Origin: Balanoglossus misakiensis
Taxonomy: Eukaryota; Hemichordata
Assembly: GCA_040954595.2 (NCBI GenBank)
Contig: CM082587.2
Span: forward strand, 2,666,001-2,730,000
Reading direction: 5' to 3'
DNA: 64,000 nucleotides
A program made the position numbers and the translations under genes. Within the stretch, counting starts at the first letter, position 1, and each line of letters starts with the position of its first letter. The notes beneath the pieces were generated by a model. The model did not search any database, had not been told where the DNA came from, and saw only the letters and a list, made by a program, of their open reading frames with translations. Shown piece after piece: positions 63,838-64,000 of this stretch.

Positions 63838-64000
63838 TAGTATGTATTATAATATACAAAACATACTATATATACACAATACATACTATATACAATACAT
63901 ACTATATACTACATATACAATACATATTATATACTATATATACAATACATACTATATACTATATACTATATATATACAATACAATCATACTATATACACT
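63838..64000. repeat. AT-rich tandem repeat at the window edge
   Basis: Imperfect tandem copies built from TATACTATATA and CAATACAT units, continuing past the window end. Total length is unknown. Confidence 0.9.

Larger units (their letters stand above)
59840..64000. other. EDEM3 upstream region and CpG-rich noncoding flank
   Basis: EDEM3 promoter immediately left, then noncoding DNA that becomes CpG-rich from about 60.6 kb (for example 61.0-61.6 and 62.7-63.1 kb), like the left end of the window. C15 and C13 homopolymers and an X-box-like GTATCCATGGAAAC at 63525-63538 are present. No exon supported. Confidence 0.5.

Overview
The window is nuclear DNA from an animal. It carries three multi-exon protein genes, all on the minus strand, with GT-AG introns and no bacterial-type gene layout. 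Numerous introns of roughly 60 to 800 bp in the gene bodies, a mosaic CpG pattern, and protein similarity to human genes at about the level expected for a distant relative suggest an invertebrate bilaterian, perhaps a marine deuterostome or lophotrochozoan. I cannot name the species from sequence alone.

Layout, left to right. (1) 1-10.7 kb: no supportable exon. This is CpG-rich noncoding DNA with AT-rich homeodomain-type motifs and several long poly-G or poly-C runs. (2) 10.7-21.7 kb: DDX31, a nucleolar DEAD-box RNA helicase related to yeast Dbp7. Fourteen coding exons join in phase into 691 codons plus a stop. The last exon is isolated by a 6.6 kb intron, and the first coding exon is unresolved. 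(3) 21.79-21.89 kb: an 81 bp near-perfect palindrome with a 9 bp target-site duplication, sitting next to a strong ATG at the 5' end of DDX31. (4) 24.8-29.5 kb: a five-exon gene for a 130-residue MGC-starting protein that I identify as the homologue of human C1orf21. Its start-codon exon has a clear acceptor upstream of the ATG, so a 5'UTR intron must lead to a distant promoter. The best candidate is a CpG-rich stretch near 46.7 kb. (5) 52.4-59.8 kb: EDEM3, the ER mannosidase-like ERAD factor. Twenty exons total 3495 nt (1164 residues). The protein has a GH47 domain, a PA domain, a long glutamine-rich tail and a terminal KDEL. (6) 59.8-64 kb: the EDEM3 upstream region with a UPR-type GACGTGGC site, then CpG-rich noncoding DNA ending in an AT-rich tandem repeat.

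The genes act in different processes: ribosome assembly, an unknown membrane-anchored role, and ER quality control. Their neighbourhood is the informative part. From memory of the human map, C1orf21 and EDEM3 are also neighbours (1q25), and DDX31 lies beside BARHL1 (9q34). I did not find a homeobox in this window. The CpG-rich left flank and last DDX31 intron would fit a regulatory territory, but that is inference.

Exon boundaries were set by hand from splice sites, reading phase and family similarity. The total coding length of each gene is divisible by three, which supports the models but does not replace transcript data.
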